Positions 48,145-60,555 of a stretch of DNA of 64,000 nucleotides are shown in pieces. Position 1 is the first letter of the stretch, and every line of letters begins with the position of its first letter. The notes under the pieces are model-generated. The model made no database searches. It was not told the DNA's origin and saw only the letters and a program-made list of their open reading frames with translations. A program made the translations under genes and the position numbers. Location of the stretch: NCBI RefSeq assembly GCF_910592395.1, contig NC_088308.1:3534001-3598000 (forward strand). The letters are read 5' to 3'. The DNA comes from Lineus longissimus (lineage: Eukaryota > Nemertea > Pilidiophora > Heteronemertea > Lineidae).

Positions 48145-51100
48145 ATGATGACTCCGAAGGAAAAGATCAAACGACTTGTTGCGTTCATCTTCGGCTTGAT
48201 TGAGTGTCTCCTCCTCGCTGGCTGTATCTATGGATGGGCTGCTATTGTCTTTGTGTTCAAAGAGGATGGGGTGTTCAGCCATTTGTGTGAAAGTTCAGCT
48301 CTCGGTATGTATTGTTACTAGTAATGTACAGGGTTTCGGGTAAAAGTCCATATTGGGGTTTTTAGATCATATCCAATCCTGTTTACTGTATTCTGCCTAA
48401 AAAATCTCAGTCAAAGTTATTCTCCATTGTGTTGGTTTGAAAATTATCGGTGATGTTTCTTATATTGCAGGCAATTCAACAAATATTACTCTGAGTGTTA
48501 GGATTGTGACAAACCTGAATTCAACCCCTGCCCCTCTTCCACAACACCGCTATCCTATGTGCCAAGAGCAGGATAATCGTTTGAATCTGGCATTTACCAT
48601 AGCTAACTTTGCCCTTGAGGGATCAACGCTATTTGTAGGATGGCTTTTTGATTCCTATGGCCTGCGAATCTCAAGACTTCTAGCACTGTAAGATGTTTCT
48701 GATGATTATTATCCTGCTTTTGCTCTTCAGCTAATGAAACCAATGTTAACATCACTGTTACCGGTACATTAGATACTAGTTCTAACTCATCCACTGACGA
48801 ACTGCTACCACTAAAACAAAGCTACTGATCATGAATCTTGCATTTTGGAAAGGTCTGCTTGCTCAAAACCCTTTCCGACATGTTGCTGCATGCTCTCCAT
48901 AGCCAAGAAATGATCAGTTGGATCTCAAATAGATCTAAAATATTCTGATTTGAAAACGAGGTGGCATTTGATGACAAATATCGCGTTGCCTTTTGTCAAA
49001 ATTGCAATGAAACTGACAGAATGAGTCTGTTATGCTGTGAAACAGTAATACAAAGCAATCAACTTGACTTGTTGATGTTGAGCAGAGAATGAATCACCTC
49101 ATTTTCGGATCAAAAACTAACCTCTCCTATATCAGTAATGTCGCTAAAGCCTTACTCGCTATCATTGTGGTTGCTTTCAGGTCCCTCTTTGTCACTGGGA
49201 GTCTCATGATGGGCTTTGCATCAGCTGGTGAGTGTGACGCCCTCTTATTGTGTTAAACATCATGAAAGTTTCGAGTATACATTTGCGCTCTCCTCAACAA
49301 AGCTCACTGCCATTATTCATGTAATTGTACATATATCCTGCCTCTTTCAGAAATCCCAGTCCTAATATTCCCCGGCTTGATTTGCTTTGGTGTCGGCGGT
49401 ATAATGTTCTTGGTGACGAACTTACAGGTAAGCCTTACCACAGATTGTTACCTGCATAGGGAAGGACATTTTTATTGAAATTACCAGCGCAAATATTAGC
49501 ACAATCATATGTTTCAAACAAATCAAAAACTCTTTTTTCCTTGGATGATAAAAGCAGATACTCCCCATGGCTGGAAGAAGGATGGCATTGTAGAATCACA
49601 ACATTTCATCTTTGGTGTTATCAAGTGTGGACTTTTAAAAAATATACATGAAATTCACAGGTTTTTCGTTGATTTCAGATCGGTAACTACTTCGATCGAT
49701 TTCAGTTGACGGTTGTAACTATCTTCAACTCTGCTTTCGACACGTCGTCTGTTACATTATTGATATTCAAGGTAAGAGTGATCATAAACAGAGAAATCAT
49801 TTGGGAACAGATGTCGGCTCTTACGCCAAGCAGTTCTCTGTAGATCTGGAGCACAGCTAAGGAGCTTGGAAACTTACGGCAGTCTGCTAGGATTACTTTT
49901 ACATTCTTAAAAAGGCACGACTTTGATTTATGACATTTTATACATGTATAACTAGTTTTTATTTGACAACTGATTTTCAGGTCTTATATGAAAATGGTGC
50001 CCAGCGACTTCATTTGTTCATATTCCTGGCCTCGTTTGCAACAGTTATAGTGTTGACGAGCACTTTCGTGCTGATCCCCAAGTTTAAGATCAAACCAAGG
50101 AGCCAGGTGAGAGAGGAGAAGAATGTCGTGTTGTATAAAAACAAATCTGAAGAAGTGGATGTCGGGAGTGGCAAGCTGGATAATGCCCTAATAGAGGACA
50201 AAGGTAACTTTTAGAGAGAGAGGAAGGGGGTACTGTTCAATTGTCCCGTTGTTAAAAAAGGCCCCATCTGGAATCTCAACAGTCAATTTCAGCAAAGCCT
50301 TCCACAATTTTTGCCCCTCACAAATGAGAAAGTCACAGTCACTGGCCGATCGAATATTCTCAATGGACTTGTTGACGCCCTTGTCCAGGCATTTTGCAGG
50401 TAAATGATGTACACGGACCACCCCAACACAGTGGCTTTTGACTCTGAACGTGTAGGTAGAACCTGTGTGGTAAAGGCAGTGGAGAAAAGTAACATACACC
50501 TTCAGCTTATGCAATTTAGATGATATTCCTTCAAATGGTAGTGGAAGTAATGTAGTACTGTATTCAACTTCTATCAGCCATTTTCTTGATCGTAAAATTC
50601 TTGTCTGCCATAGGCAAAGTCGTCCTTGAAGAGAGAAAGTTAGTGAAGCCACTTCGACACTACGTCTTCACCCGATTCTACCTTATCCACCTCATGTGGC
50701 ATGCGTTTATCCAGTTACGTTTCTTCGTTTATATTGGATCATTGAATGTCTGGCTGCAAATCGTTACCCAAGATGACCTCACCATGGGTAAGTCTGTGTT
50801 TTTCGCTGCTTATTCTGGTGTAGTTGGCCACCAGCCCAGACCGTGAATTTTGAGCCCTGCCCTCCTTTAAGGCGACTCTCTCTATTAAAGAGACTGCATA
50901 CAGTCTTTAATCGGTTGCTTCCAATGAATTTGACCTCTGTGATCAGGATACCTCTCAACTGGACATCATTTTGTCAGTCCCAAGGGTGGGTGTCCTTGAT
51001 TCCTGTCTTAAAAGTTTTCCTTTTACAGATTTCGTTGTATTCTGACTCCTTGCTTTTCCAGTCAGTGCCTTGACCAATGTCTTCTCCATCGCACTCATGT

Positions 51101-52785
51101 GTGGAATCCTAGCCGGTCCACTCGAAGGGTTTATCCTCATGATGGAGACCAGGCGATTAAAACGTAAGTTTTGAAGTCTTTTTATCTTTACCTTCTTGTT
51201 GTGAGGGTAAGTTGTTGGCCACTAAGGGTGGGTGCCAATTGGGGTTGTTGGCTTGTTGAGTTGTAGTGAGCAATCAAAAGTTACGAATGTTTTTTTCATT
51301 TAGATCACTTTTGCAAAAATGTCAGGTTTCAAACCCACTATTTTTCTGCGATTAGAACAACACCTTAGCCACTCGGCTGCACCAACCCTTTATTAAATTC
51401 TGGAATTTCTCTTTTTAGGTGATAATATGACATACTTTGATCGAATTCAACCTGCTGCTGTCCCGCAGATGTTATGTACTATCTTTTGCCTCATACTGTC
51501 TATACTGGTGCTGGTTCCTATGGTTGAGTTACTATACGTTCAATTCATCATGTTGACAATATGCCGAGCCTTCCTTTATGGTCTCAACTGTGCCTACTTG
51601 GTCTTGGCGTAAGTGTCACACTGTATGTTAGTTGTGTATTTGTAACACCACTTTTGGTGTGATTGCATCATTCACAGTCATTCTAAACAATACATGCAGA
51701 TGACCTCACACCAGTCAGATTGAATCATTGTTCAGTCAAAGCCAAAACAAACCTAAATAACGAACAAAAGAACACATGGCAGGCCTAGATGTGACTGTGC
51801 TGTCTTTGTGTGCTGCTGGTTTGTACATATGTAGTGGCCTTCGCCTGCTTTCTTGACTGGTGCAAGGATATCTTTAGCTTTTGGTCAGGACTCAACATTT
51901 GACTTCACACAAATCAATACATTTACCAAATATATATTTGACAGCAACATCTTCAAGCCTTGTTTGTCCTAATATGATGCTGTAATTCCTGATGACGACA
52001 AGTAAGACCGAGGCGCAGAACTTTTCCCTATTATTGTGTTTTGAGATGGTCCTTTACTGGTTGTACGTTAATTGCCCTCTTATTAGCCAATTCCATAATA
52101 CTCCATTGGTATTTTTTCAGGTTCCCACCTGAGCATTTTGGCAAGTTATTTGGTATCCTGATGACTTTCAATGGTGTCCTAGGAGCTCTACAATACCCTC
52201 TATTTATATGGTCATCAGGCCCTCCAAGGGATCCGACAACGGTAAGTGTGTGATCAACACTTCTATCTTTGATTAACAGGACTCCTGAGTAGTTTTGTTA
52301 TGCATTGGTCGCTAGTTTACACCATTGCACGATGCTGTATTTCCTTGAGCAAGTTGACAGCAGGTTAACACCTGTTTGGTGGTCCCTGGGTGTAGGACGC
52401 TTTCCTTTAATGTGAAATCCTGGTCAGTGTCAATTATTTGAGTGCTGGGTATGAGCTGACAAAATAGAATTAAACGTTGATTCCTTGCCATGGTTGTGAA
52501 TTGAGGGGGTAATAGTGCTAACAACACACAAAATGGTGCTTTTATACACAACACACAAAAATGGTGCTTATGCTGTTAATCAAACATTTCCAAGGCATAA
52601 TGTGCGGCCATGAATTGTTTCATCCTATGACTTGGTTCTGCTCTTTTCAGGTCAACATTCTCATGCTTGTCCTGACAGTTATAACCTTTCTTCAACCCAT
52701 CCAACTCTGGATTGGCAACAAGTTCCAGTGCTGTCGAAAAGTACCCGCAGAAGATGTGAAATTAGACAACGAAATTGAGACCTGA
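48145..52785 (+). CDS. SLC43A3: SLC43A3-type equilibrative nucleobase transporter
   Basis: Eleven exons: 48145-48304, 48471-48687, 49181-49227, 49351-49427, 49679-49771, 49981-50203, 50614-50787, 51062-51163, 51419-51608, 52121-52241, 52651-52785. They join in phase to 1,539 nt (512 residues). The protein is a multi-pass major-facilitator-type membrane protein. Family marks in order are FGLIECLLLAGCIYGW, VFVFKEDGVFSHLC, the first extracellular loop with NST and NIT glycosylation sites (55-60), GGIMFLVTNLQIGNYF, FNSAFDTSSVTLLIFK, CRAFLYGLNCAYLVLAFPPE and HFGKLFG. These fit SLC43A3 (purine nucleobase transport in mammals) better than the amino-acid transporters SLC43A1/A2. A charged cytoplasmic loop (about 230-285) separates the two halves. 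The start may be either of two tandem ATG codons (48145, 48148). Substrate is inferred from the family. Confidence 0.93.
51321..51384 (-). repeat. tRNA-like (SINE) fragment in a transporter intron
   Basis: On the minus strand, GGTGCAGCCGAGTGGCTAAG looks like a Ser/Leu-type tRNA A-box region, and GGGTTTGAAACCTG follows at B-box distance. There is no intact cloverleaf, so this is probably a decayed tRNA pseudogene or SINE head. It ends about 35 bp before the exon 9 acceptor. Confidence 0.4.
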
Positions 52786-52827
52786 ACAAACCAAGTTCTT
52801 CCGTAACTCTGAAACCAAGTATAATAG

Positions 52828-53048
52828 GTGACCCGCTCTACCAAAACTAGGCGCTTGTCGCATCTGAACTTGACAGGTTGATACGGACTTGTTGTTCATT
52901 TCCCTATTGTAGACCTTTTGTGAAATCTATTACAAACTGATTTGGTCACATTCAACAAAAGGTCTACAATAGGGAAATGAACAACAAGTCCGTATCAACC
53001 TGTCAAGTTCAGATGCGACAAGCGCCTAGTTTTGGTAGAGCGGGTCAC
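52828..53048. mobile_element. Perfect 93-bp inverted repeat with a 35-bp loop
   Basis: The left arm (52828-52920, starting GTGACCCGCTCTACC) and the right arm (52956-53048, ending GGTAGAGCGGGTCAC) are exact reverse complements over all 93 bp. The outer flanks are both ATAG (52824-52827 and 53049-53052), compatible with a 4-bp target duplication. There is no coding capacity. It begins 43 bp after the stop codon of the SLC43A3-like gene, so it should lie in its 3' UTR and fold into a long RNA hairpin. Confidence 0.85.
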
Positions 53049-53052
53049 ATAG

Positions 53053-54351
53053 ATCCTTTCTATTAAAGGGGGACTATAGGCAGGAGCTGGGGACCAGATG
53101 GTTCTGTCCAGATGACTCATATTTGCAGTTGGAGACCTGGTTTGTCTTGATCCTCACACACTAGTGATCCTCGCACCAGAATGAATAGTGCCATTGTAGG
53201 CTACTGCAGAGACACCTATCAGTGATTTCATGAAACTTAATCTGACCCATTGCTGCTGTCTGTAGTCCCCTTTAAGATGAAGCCTACATGCGCATGTATG
53301 CACTACATGAATGCACCACATGTATTTCAGACTCAGGGTAGGACATATCTAAATTTTATACCCATGTCATCTGACTTGAATGTTTATGATACATATGACA
53401 GTGCTATCAATCTATGGTTCTGACTATTTTTGTTGAGAAGTTATAATTTTCTAACTTCAGAAGTAGTGCCAGTGTTTAGCAATGCACTTACAATATTTTT
53501 TGTGTGTGACGTGTTACGTGTTTGTAATTTTTTGGGAAATGAGAAGACGTTAGTGGTACAGGTGTGTGTTTTGCTTTTTCAGCAGCGGTGTTGTTAACAT
53601 GGTACCATATCAGGTGTAGAATGAACTCGTATTGTTTAACTGTAACTTTTTAATGAACTGTTTGTTCAAATTATTGATATCATTACCGTCTAACGGAAGT
53701 TGTATGGTACTATTATCAAGTACTTACCATTACCTGTGTTAGCCCTATTGCATTATTGCCGTAGGTATGGAATCATGGCTACTGTCCACCTGTACGTGTG
53801 TAATCCTTTTCTTACCCTGGCATGGCCACCCAGGTACAAGGCACCAAAGCTTTTAGTCTCATCCAGCTGACCCTCGAATATTCATTTGTTATGTTTTGAA
53901 GTGCGACTCCATGTCGTCTTTCTCGGGATTTTACATTGTATGAGGTCATTTTCAACATCATGGCTAACATATGTTTTTGGCACCAAAACGTTAGTCCCTT
54001 GAACGTCGAATTTGAATGCCTGATGTGCTTTATGTGGCGATATTTCTGTGCAGAAATCTGTTCAGCTTTGATATATCTCATTGGTTCTCACAGTAAATTG
54101 TATTCCGAACGATTTTAAATGCTGTCTACTGAAACTTTTATATAAGTGTTACGACACATTATAAAACAGATATCTGGCTATGTGTAGCCTGTGGAGAATT
54201 TATGAAAACAAATGCCATTAATTAAAAAAGGAATGTTTTAAAATGTTTTAATTGTGTAGTGCTGTCATTATGTCATTATTGCTAAATTGCATGTGTTTCG
54301 CATTTATATAGCTGTTAAGTTGGGAGTAGAATAAGTGTGGGGGGGGGGGTA
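53053..54351 (+). other. Probable 3' UTR and downstream flank of the SLC43A3-like gene
   Basis: This AT-rich, non-coding stretch follows the hairpin. An ATTAAA followed by T/G-rich sequence at 54221-54226 is a reasonable candidate end of the transcript (a 3' UTR of about 1.45 kb); an AATAAA occurs later at 55300-55305. No other gene was seen here. Confidence 0.4.
54221..54226 (+). terminator. Candidate poly(A) signal for the SLC43A3-like gene (ATTAAA)
   Basis: The variant hexamer ATTAAA is followed within 30 bp by U/GU-rich sequence. It would place the whole inverted repeat inside the mature 3' UTR. The assignment is weak, because AATAAA also occurs at 55300-55305. Confidence 0.3.
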
Positions 54352-54976
54352 TATCTAAGCTCGGAATATGATGCATCATCAGTATATCTAAGCTCGGAAT
54401 ATGGTGCATCATCAGTACAATCTAAGCTCGGAATATGATGCATCATACCTCTAATCTCATCAGTACAGTCTAAGCTCGGAATATGATGCATCATACCTAT
54501 AATCTCATCAGTACAATCTAAGCTCGGAATATGATGCATCATACCTATAATCTCATCAGTACAGTCTAAGCCTGGAATATGGTGCATCATACCTATAATC
54601 TCATCAGTACAATCTAAGCTCGGAATATGATGCATCATACCTATAATCTCATCAGTACAATCTAAGCTCGGAATATGGTGCATCATACCTATAATCTCAT
54701 CAGTACAATCTAAGCTCGGAATATGGTGCATCATACCTATAATCTCATCAGTACAATCTGAGCTCGGAATATGGTGCATCATACCTATAATCTCATCAGT
54801 ACAATCTGAGCTCGGAATATGGTGCATCATACCTATAATCTCATCAGTACAATCTGAGCTCGGAATATGATGCATCATACCTATAATCTCATCAGTACAA
54901 CCTAAGCTCGGAATATGATGCATCATACCTATAATCTCATCAGTACAATCTAAGCTCGGAATATGATGCATCATAC
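54352..54976. repeat. 48-bp minisatellite, about 12 units
   Basis: Highly similar head-to-tail units read CCTATAATCTCATCAGTACA, then ATCTAAGCTCGGAATATGAT, then GCATCATA (48 bp). Shortened units lie at the left end beside a run of about eleven G. Units differ mainly at A/G in TATG(A/G)TGC and at T(A/G)AGC. Because 48 is a multiple of three and no unit has a stop in that frame, the minus strand stays open for 227 codons as a 16-residue repeat (GMMHHIPSLDCTDEII). I regard this as a by-product of the array, not a demonstrated protein. Confidence 0.95.
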
Positions 54977-55549
54977 TGATGCACTGGTGTGTGTTCAAGC
55001 TCCTTGATTTGCCCTGAAAGCATTCTGAACAGACTTAAGATATAATGTAAAGTTTTGATATAATACATGTACTTAATGTAATCAGATTTAACAAAAGCCT
55101 AACTTTAAAGAATCAGTCCGGTAAATGTAGTTTTTTGCACAGCAGCCCAAAGGGGTGTGGACATCTTCTGAAAAAGCCTAGCGGTAGATCTAATACAAGA
55201 ATTAGTGAGCTCTTCTTCTTTCATTTTGTCACTAGGTTTATTTGTAGTTATTTTTATGTCTCCCCATTTCATGTAGGGAAGCTGTTGATATATTGGTATA
55301 ATAAACGTTTAATTTTGGTAAAGTTTGAACACTCTTCATCACTTTTTGTGTCCCAAGAAATCAAGCACTTCAAGTGTGCTTCATGCACGTTGTGGAGAAT
55401 TCGTGAAATATAATATAGTTTTTCTGGTGGAGAAATGTTTCTATCACATTGCATGAACAAATGGAGAAGTAGCAACAAGTTTGTTGTGTGCAGTGCCTAC
55501 AAAATGAACATGGTAGGTACCTTTGAAAGAGGTAGTCAAAGCCCCCTGC

Positions 55550-55555
55550 TTTATT
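55550..55555 (-). terminator. Candidate poly(A) signal for the DAPP1-like gene (AATAAA)
   Basis: A canonical AATAAA on the minus strand lies about 370 nt after the DAPP1-like stop codon, in non-coding AT-rich sequence. The convergent transporter gene ends on the other side of the minisatellite. Confidence 0.45.
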
Positions 55556-55926
55556 TCTTAAAATTTACATTACACCTATGTAAAAACGTCCATTCTAAAT
55601 TTGGTTCTATTCCTAGGGTCTGGGATATTTATCAGGAAAGATATTGAAAAATGCATTGGTTCCTTTCTTGTGTAAACCTGCTTTTCTGATTTTCCTGTTC
55701 CTCCATAGCTTCTGCAAGTCACAGTTTCGAACCAGTCACTGGCCACAGTTTCCCCAAAGGTTTTAGCACTGCTTCTGTGAAGTTTCCTGCAATAATTATG
55801 CTTATCCCTTTTGCCTTTCGACATTACATCGGGAGCTCTTTGTGTCCTAATCAATCGATTTTTTGTCCTCATATGGTTGAAAACAAGCATATCCATACCA
55901 AGTATAGATGAGAGATGTTATTCTGG

Positions 55927-58900
55927 TCATGAAGACTTGTTTTCTGCTGTGTCCTTCGTGTCTTTGTCACTATCATTGGAATCCTTTGTGATGTGATTCT
56001 GAAACAACAAGTGCAGATATTATTCCTCTGGTAGCAGTGGCCGTTTCACCACGCCTCATCAGCATTCTCAGCTTCAGATCGTAGTGGATTGTTACGCATG
56101 CTCATCAACCGTGATATGTTCATAAAGCTAAAAGTTGGTGAATTAGCTCATTTTGAAATCGGCGGTGAACCAAATTCTGCGTTAGTTGTTGAAGTTCACT
56201 GGTTTTATGCATTAGAGCTGAAATTTTCATATTTGACACAGTGTTTGCGAAAATGAAACGCAACAATTTTCACAGTTAAACCGTATTTACTAAGACTGTC
56301 CGACTAAATGTAAAGGCTTTGAATCTTATCTTATAATATGGTCTGCTCACCAATTTCCATGTGATAAGTTCCACCCATTCCTTCATCTCCTCTTGTGAGG
56401 CGGCATAGATGTAGAATATGCGTTGTGGGAACACTATCCTGGAATAAAAATTACTTAATACTGTGATCTGATAACGACTTCCAAAGCCTATTATGTGGCT
56501 TATCCAAAATCGGGAATCAATTTGAATAATTAAAACTCTGTATTCAAGTTGGATTATAATCTCTCCTCTACCCTGTCTCACATTTCAAATAATCATTGGA
56601 AACGTTTGTTCTTGCTCTATTCGCTCTTACTTACCGAAAGCAATTGTCACGATTTTCGTACAACTGAACAGTTTCACAACCCGTACACTCATGCAGGTCT
56701 AAAACTTTAATCGGATTCTTATTTTCTCGCTCCTTAAAGTATTTTAGTTCATACTTTTGCAGCACAAACCACCGCGTCTTCCAATTCTGCAAAAAGAGAG
56801 ACGTGAAATTGTGAAACGTGCTTGTTGCTGTTGGATTAATGGATGTACACAGGGATATTCTGAGGATGTCCATTAGACATCTTGTCACAGTTACGTGACT
56901 TTTGTAGCAATCGTTAAGTTGTCTGTGTGCAGTGCTACTGTCTGACAACGAATCCAATGCTGGCAACAAATCTAACTCCGCACAGCTGATCAGATGATTC
57001 TTAAATAAACTACCACAAGCCATTGCAGAGTGATGGAATACTTTACAAGCATATCCTAGTCAATTCCATCCTGTGAAGTGGTCTGCCCTCATATTAAAAG
57101 ATTTAGTGGAAGAGATAGCAGTACGATATTGAGGTGAAATGAGAGCTCAGCCTTCAATAAAATAACTTACTTTGACTATGGCACCTTGTTTTGTGAGATA
57201 TCCTTCCTTCGAAGCAACCTGGAATAGATACAAAGTCTTCTGTATTCCTTGTGGATGTTGATGGCCGCTCATTATCATCCTGAACTTCAAAGCCTTTTAC
57301 TCGGCACTTTTGGAGAAATGTGTTCAAGGGGAGGAGCACGCAACTGACCCAGTTATTCGAGGATGGCTAATTAGCGACTGTTAAGTATTGGGGAGGTCAG
57401 TGCCTGGTGTATAGCGTGCCTGGCGAGACTAGGTCTGAACAGCTAGCCTCGATCACTGACACCACAGATCCTGACTGATATCCTGTGCAGTTTGTGCAGT
57501 TACTTTCTGACAAGACTGACCATAACGCAGGTACTCCGGATGATATTACTTGTAAATAGTGCCTATGAGGGCAAGCAAGACCCCATCCAAATGGACGTTA
57601 GCTTGGGATGGGGAAATATCGGAAGAGAGAGACATTTCATCCACTCCATGCTACTTACAGTAAAGTCTGGTTTTTCTTCTAAGGACAGTTGCTTTCTGTT
57701 CGGAAACTCCGCATGAACCTTTATAGTATCATAGGTTCCTGCAGGCTCATCCACATTCCTTGGGTAGGGATATTTTAGAACTGTTAAAACACCTGTAGAA
57801 AAGACAAACTAGTTGCTTTCAGGAGAAAATTTACTCGGGGAGACCGAGGCCTACTGCTGGCCTACACATATTGTCGTCGTATAGTCCTTTTTGTACTTGT
57901 AATCTCCTTCTACAAAGTAAGTCGTGATATATTTGGAATGGCTGCATTTATTGAAGCAGAGCTGGCCCAATTTGTGGCACTTCATTGTGACCTCCATGAC
58001 CAATTTCGTATTCCAAAGATTCTTCTCCAAAGACGAGGGACACTCCCTCGGTTCAGCACCTGTGGGTAGTTGTACAGGAACCCTTACCTGACTCGGATCC
58101 TATGAGTGGCTGGTTGGCAAAGTGCTCGACAAGATCTTGCATGCTTGAGAAAGATCCCATCCCAAACTTGTAGCATCCATCCTCTATGACCAGTGGGAAG
58201 TGTTTGACCGAGTCTTTGCACCTGAATCAAGACGGATGGCTTGTCAAAAGTTAACAAGTATGGAGAGGCTTTGTAATCTGTTGAATATCAATAAACTGAC
58301 AATAGGGTTCCTTTTTCTGCATGGTCTCTCTACCAATACTAAAGACATCCCCACAATTCATCCACCCTTACCCCCAAAACAAACGCGGAACCATTTTTCT
58401 ACAACAATCTGTCACTTGAACAGGTTGAACTTTAACCGGCACGTCAGACTTGTCGCATACAGAAAATTTTCTCCATCGTAAGGATTTCCTATGGGACCAA
58501 CAAATGTTGTCCTCAATAGAGAGGTGAACTTATATGCTGTCCTAAATCGGGGAAATGTTTCTGTGTAGGTAGACTAAGAGACAAAGCACAACATGGGTCT
58601 TGTCCTAGCTATGCTCTTGCAAATCCCTTTTTACATTTGGATTGCTCAATACCATTTTAGGTCTCTTGGGAGGGGTTTCCAGAAGAAGTTTCAGTTTTTT
58701 GCACCAGTGTGAGGTCTTTACCTAATTGATAGGACAAACTCCCCAGCCTTGGAGCTGTTTCTGATGAGGTATGTGCCATCTTTACCGTTGGCCAGTAGCA
58801 TGCTCTCTGCTATGTGTCTGGTGACAAACGGGTGGTACCACCTGAAAGAAAAATTCACAAGTAAATATTACGAGGACAGCTGAGGGTAGTTTGCAAAACC

Positions 58901-59523
58901 AATGAAGCAAGAAATACAGCCTCCAGTTTCATCATACACCTGCAGTACAAGTATCACAACTAGTAACCTCTCTTCAGGCCAATGAGCATACCAATGTACC
59001 AAACATTTCTTCAGCCTCCTTCAAAACACAGATTATTCTTGAGACATCTGATCCTGACTGTCCCAAAAACAAGTTATGAGCCTCTTTAAGAAGAAGATTC
59101 CTCCAGGTTACATCCCACATTTATAGGAGTTGTCTCAATAGCCAGGTTGGGCCTCTCTGATCTTTACTTGGTTGTATCAGGCACAGGAGTTGTCTCAATG
59201 CATGATCTGGTTGAGCCCCATATTCAATTGACAAGAAAAGAAAATACTATCTAAGGATGTGACAATTGTCTCTCCTTTTAGAGGTTGTGAACCAATCTGG
59301 CAAATCAGGACCCCGTTTCTACCTGTAATGGTAATGGGCAGGGAGATCGGTCAACATCAGGACATTTCCTAAATAAACCAAAAATGTTCTGGGCCTACTT
59401 TACTCACTCGGAGGAAGACAAGTCACAATCCTTCTCTTTACTCGTATCCCCATGCTTCTTCTTCTTCAAAAGATTTCGTATCATCGTGCAAATCAAGAAT
59501 AGATTTTGGTTCAGAACGGACAT
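55927..59523 (-). CDS. DAPP1: DAPP1/Bam32-like SH2-PH adaptor
   Basis: Eight exons: 59408-59523, 58722-58841, 58088-58221, 57659-57792, 57171-57218, 56635-56786, 56351-56438, 55927-55998. They join in phase to 864 nt (287 residues; human DAPP1 280). The SH2 domain (40-125) starts WYHPFVTRHIAESML, with the phosphotyrosine-binding Arg66 in YLIRNSS. It ends DLVEHFANQPLIGSESG. A linker has PAGTYDTIKV, with Tyr144 at the place of the regulatory tyrosine of DAPP1. The PH domain (about 172-263) has KQGAIVKNWKTRWFVL, the K-x-K-x-R signature for PI(3,4,5)P3/PI(3,4)P2, and ends EMKEWVELITWKL. The protein should move to the plasma membrane after PI3K activation. The first and last exons have no strong homology but fit in phase with good splice sites; the N-terminus lacks an upstream in-frame stop, so the start is less certain. 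Confidence 0.9.
56914..56987. repeat. Dispersed repeat copy A
   Basis: About 74 bp reading TTAAGTTGTCTGTGTGCAGT and then GACAACGAATCCAATGCTGG is about 80 percent like 61046-61120. It lies in the intron between DAPP1-like exons 6 and 5. Confidence 0.6.
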
Positions 59524-60396
59524 CAAAACAATAAATTTAGAGAATGTGGTCCCATGAACATAGGTCAGGAAGACTTAGAATATCAATACAAACCTTGATG
59601 TACGTTTTCATTATGCTGCCTTCATGCTCTGTTTCACTTACCCACATGACTCTATTTCCTCTGGGACAGACATTCTTCAATGGCTGGAATCCACAAGACA
59701 CCAATCTTTCCTCGAGGCTTATGAAATTTGATATGGACCCGTCTTACTTAGCAGGACATACTCATGAGAATGTACATATTCTTCTTGAATATTTTGTGAT
59801 ATGATCCGGACTTTATCATAAAAGTCAATAGGTTTTCCCAGTGCCAAGTCATGGGTGACCTCATTATTGTTGACATCAGGAAGTAGGTCTCCAGTGCGTG
59901 TCACTTTAAAGGGGGAAATTATCCTGACTTTCATTTAATTCTTTACTAGTAGAAGCTTCCGGCAAGTTCACTTCAGACCGCCAGACCAAGAATGCCAGTT
60001 TCATTGTTCAGAAACGAGACAATCTGTCGTACCTCAATACCCCAAAACTTTATCCTGGGGCAAGCTTTGTAGGCCAATATTCCCCCTTCAAATGTCTGTA
60101 CTGGCAAGTTCCTTGGCTGACTACCAGGATCTCTAGTTGTTCTGATCGTCTGCTCAATCAATGCCAGCAAAATGTCAACCCCAGTCATGATGCTGGTTCA
60201 CCAGTTTACAAAATAGACAAGCCGGAAATAGAGGGGCGAGAAGTTTTTCTTTAACCCCTCAATTTCATCCACCACATTTTTCATGGCAAAGGCCCTGTCC
60301 AGTCTGATGATGAAAATAATCTGGCTGGTCTATAGATGCCTGTAGCCAAGCAGATCCTGTTTATTCCTTCGAGGACTACGAATCATCACCATATTC

Positions 60397-60555
60397 GGCA
60401 GAAGTCAGAACAAAATTTCCTGATTTTGTATCCAGTTACGCATGCACATTGATAAGTAACCAAGGTAAGCAGGGTAACCAAGCAGAAATCAAGGTATACT
60501 TTAAGCGTAACCGGATACAAAATCTGGATACCAGGAATTCGTTTAAACTTCTGCC
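60397..60555. mobile_element. Imperfect foldback element
   Basis: The left arm GGCAGAAGT...GATTTTGTATCC-GTTACGC and the right arm GCGTAAC-GGATACAAAATC...ACTTCTGCC are reverse complements with one short insertion. The loop is about 60 bp. There is no coding capacity, consistent with a small MITE-like element. Confidence 0.55.

Noticed and set aside
50101-50112. Alternative exon 6 donor CCAG|GTGAGA in the SLC43A3-like gene
   Set aside because: A good consensus, but it would leave phase 0 whereas exon 7 needs phase 1. The later GTAACT donor at 50204 gives a continuous reading frame.
54315-54998. 227-codon minus-strand repeat protein as a real gene
   Set aside because: The frame is explained by a stop-free 48-bp unit, no promoter or splice structure is seen, and the ends run straight into non-coding sequence. 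It is kept as a finding, not as a CDS.
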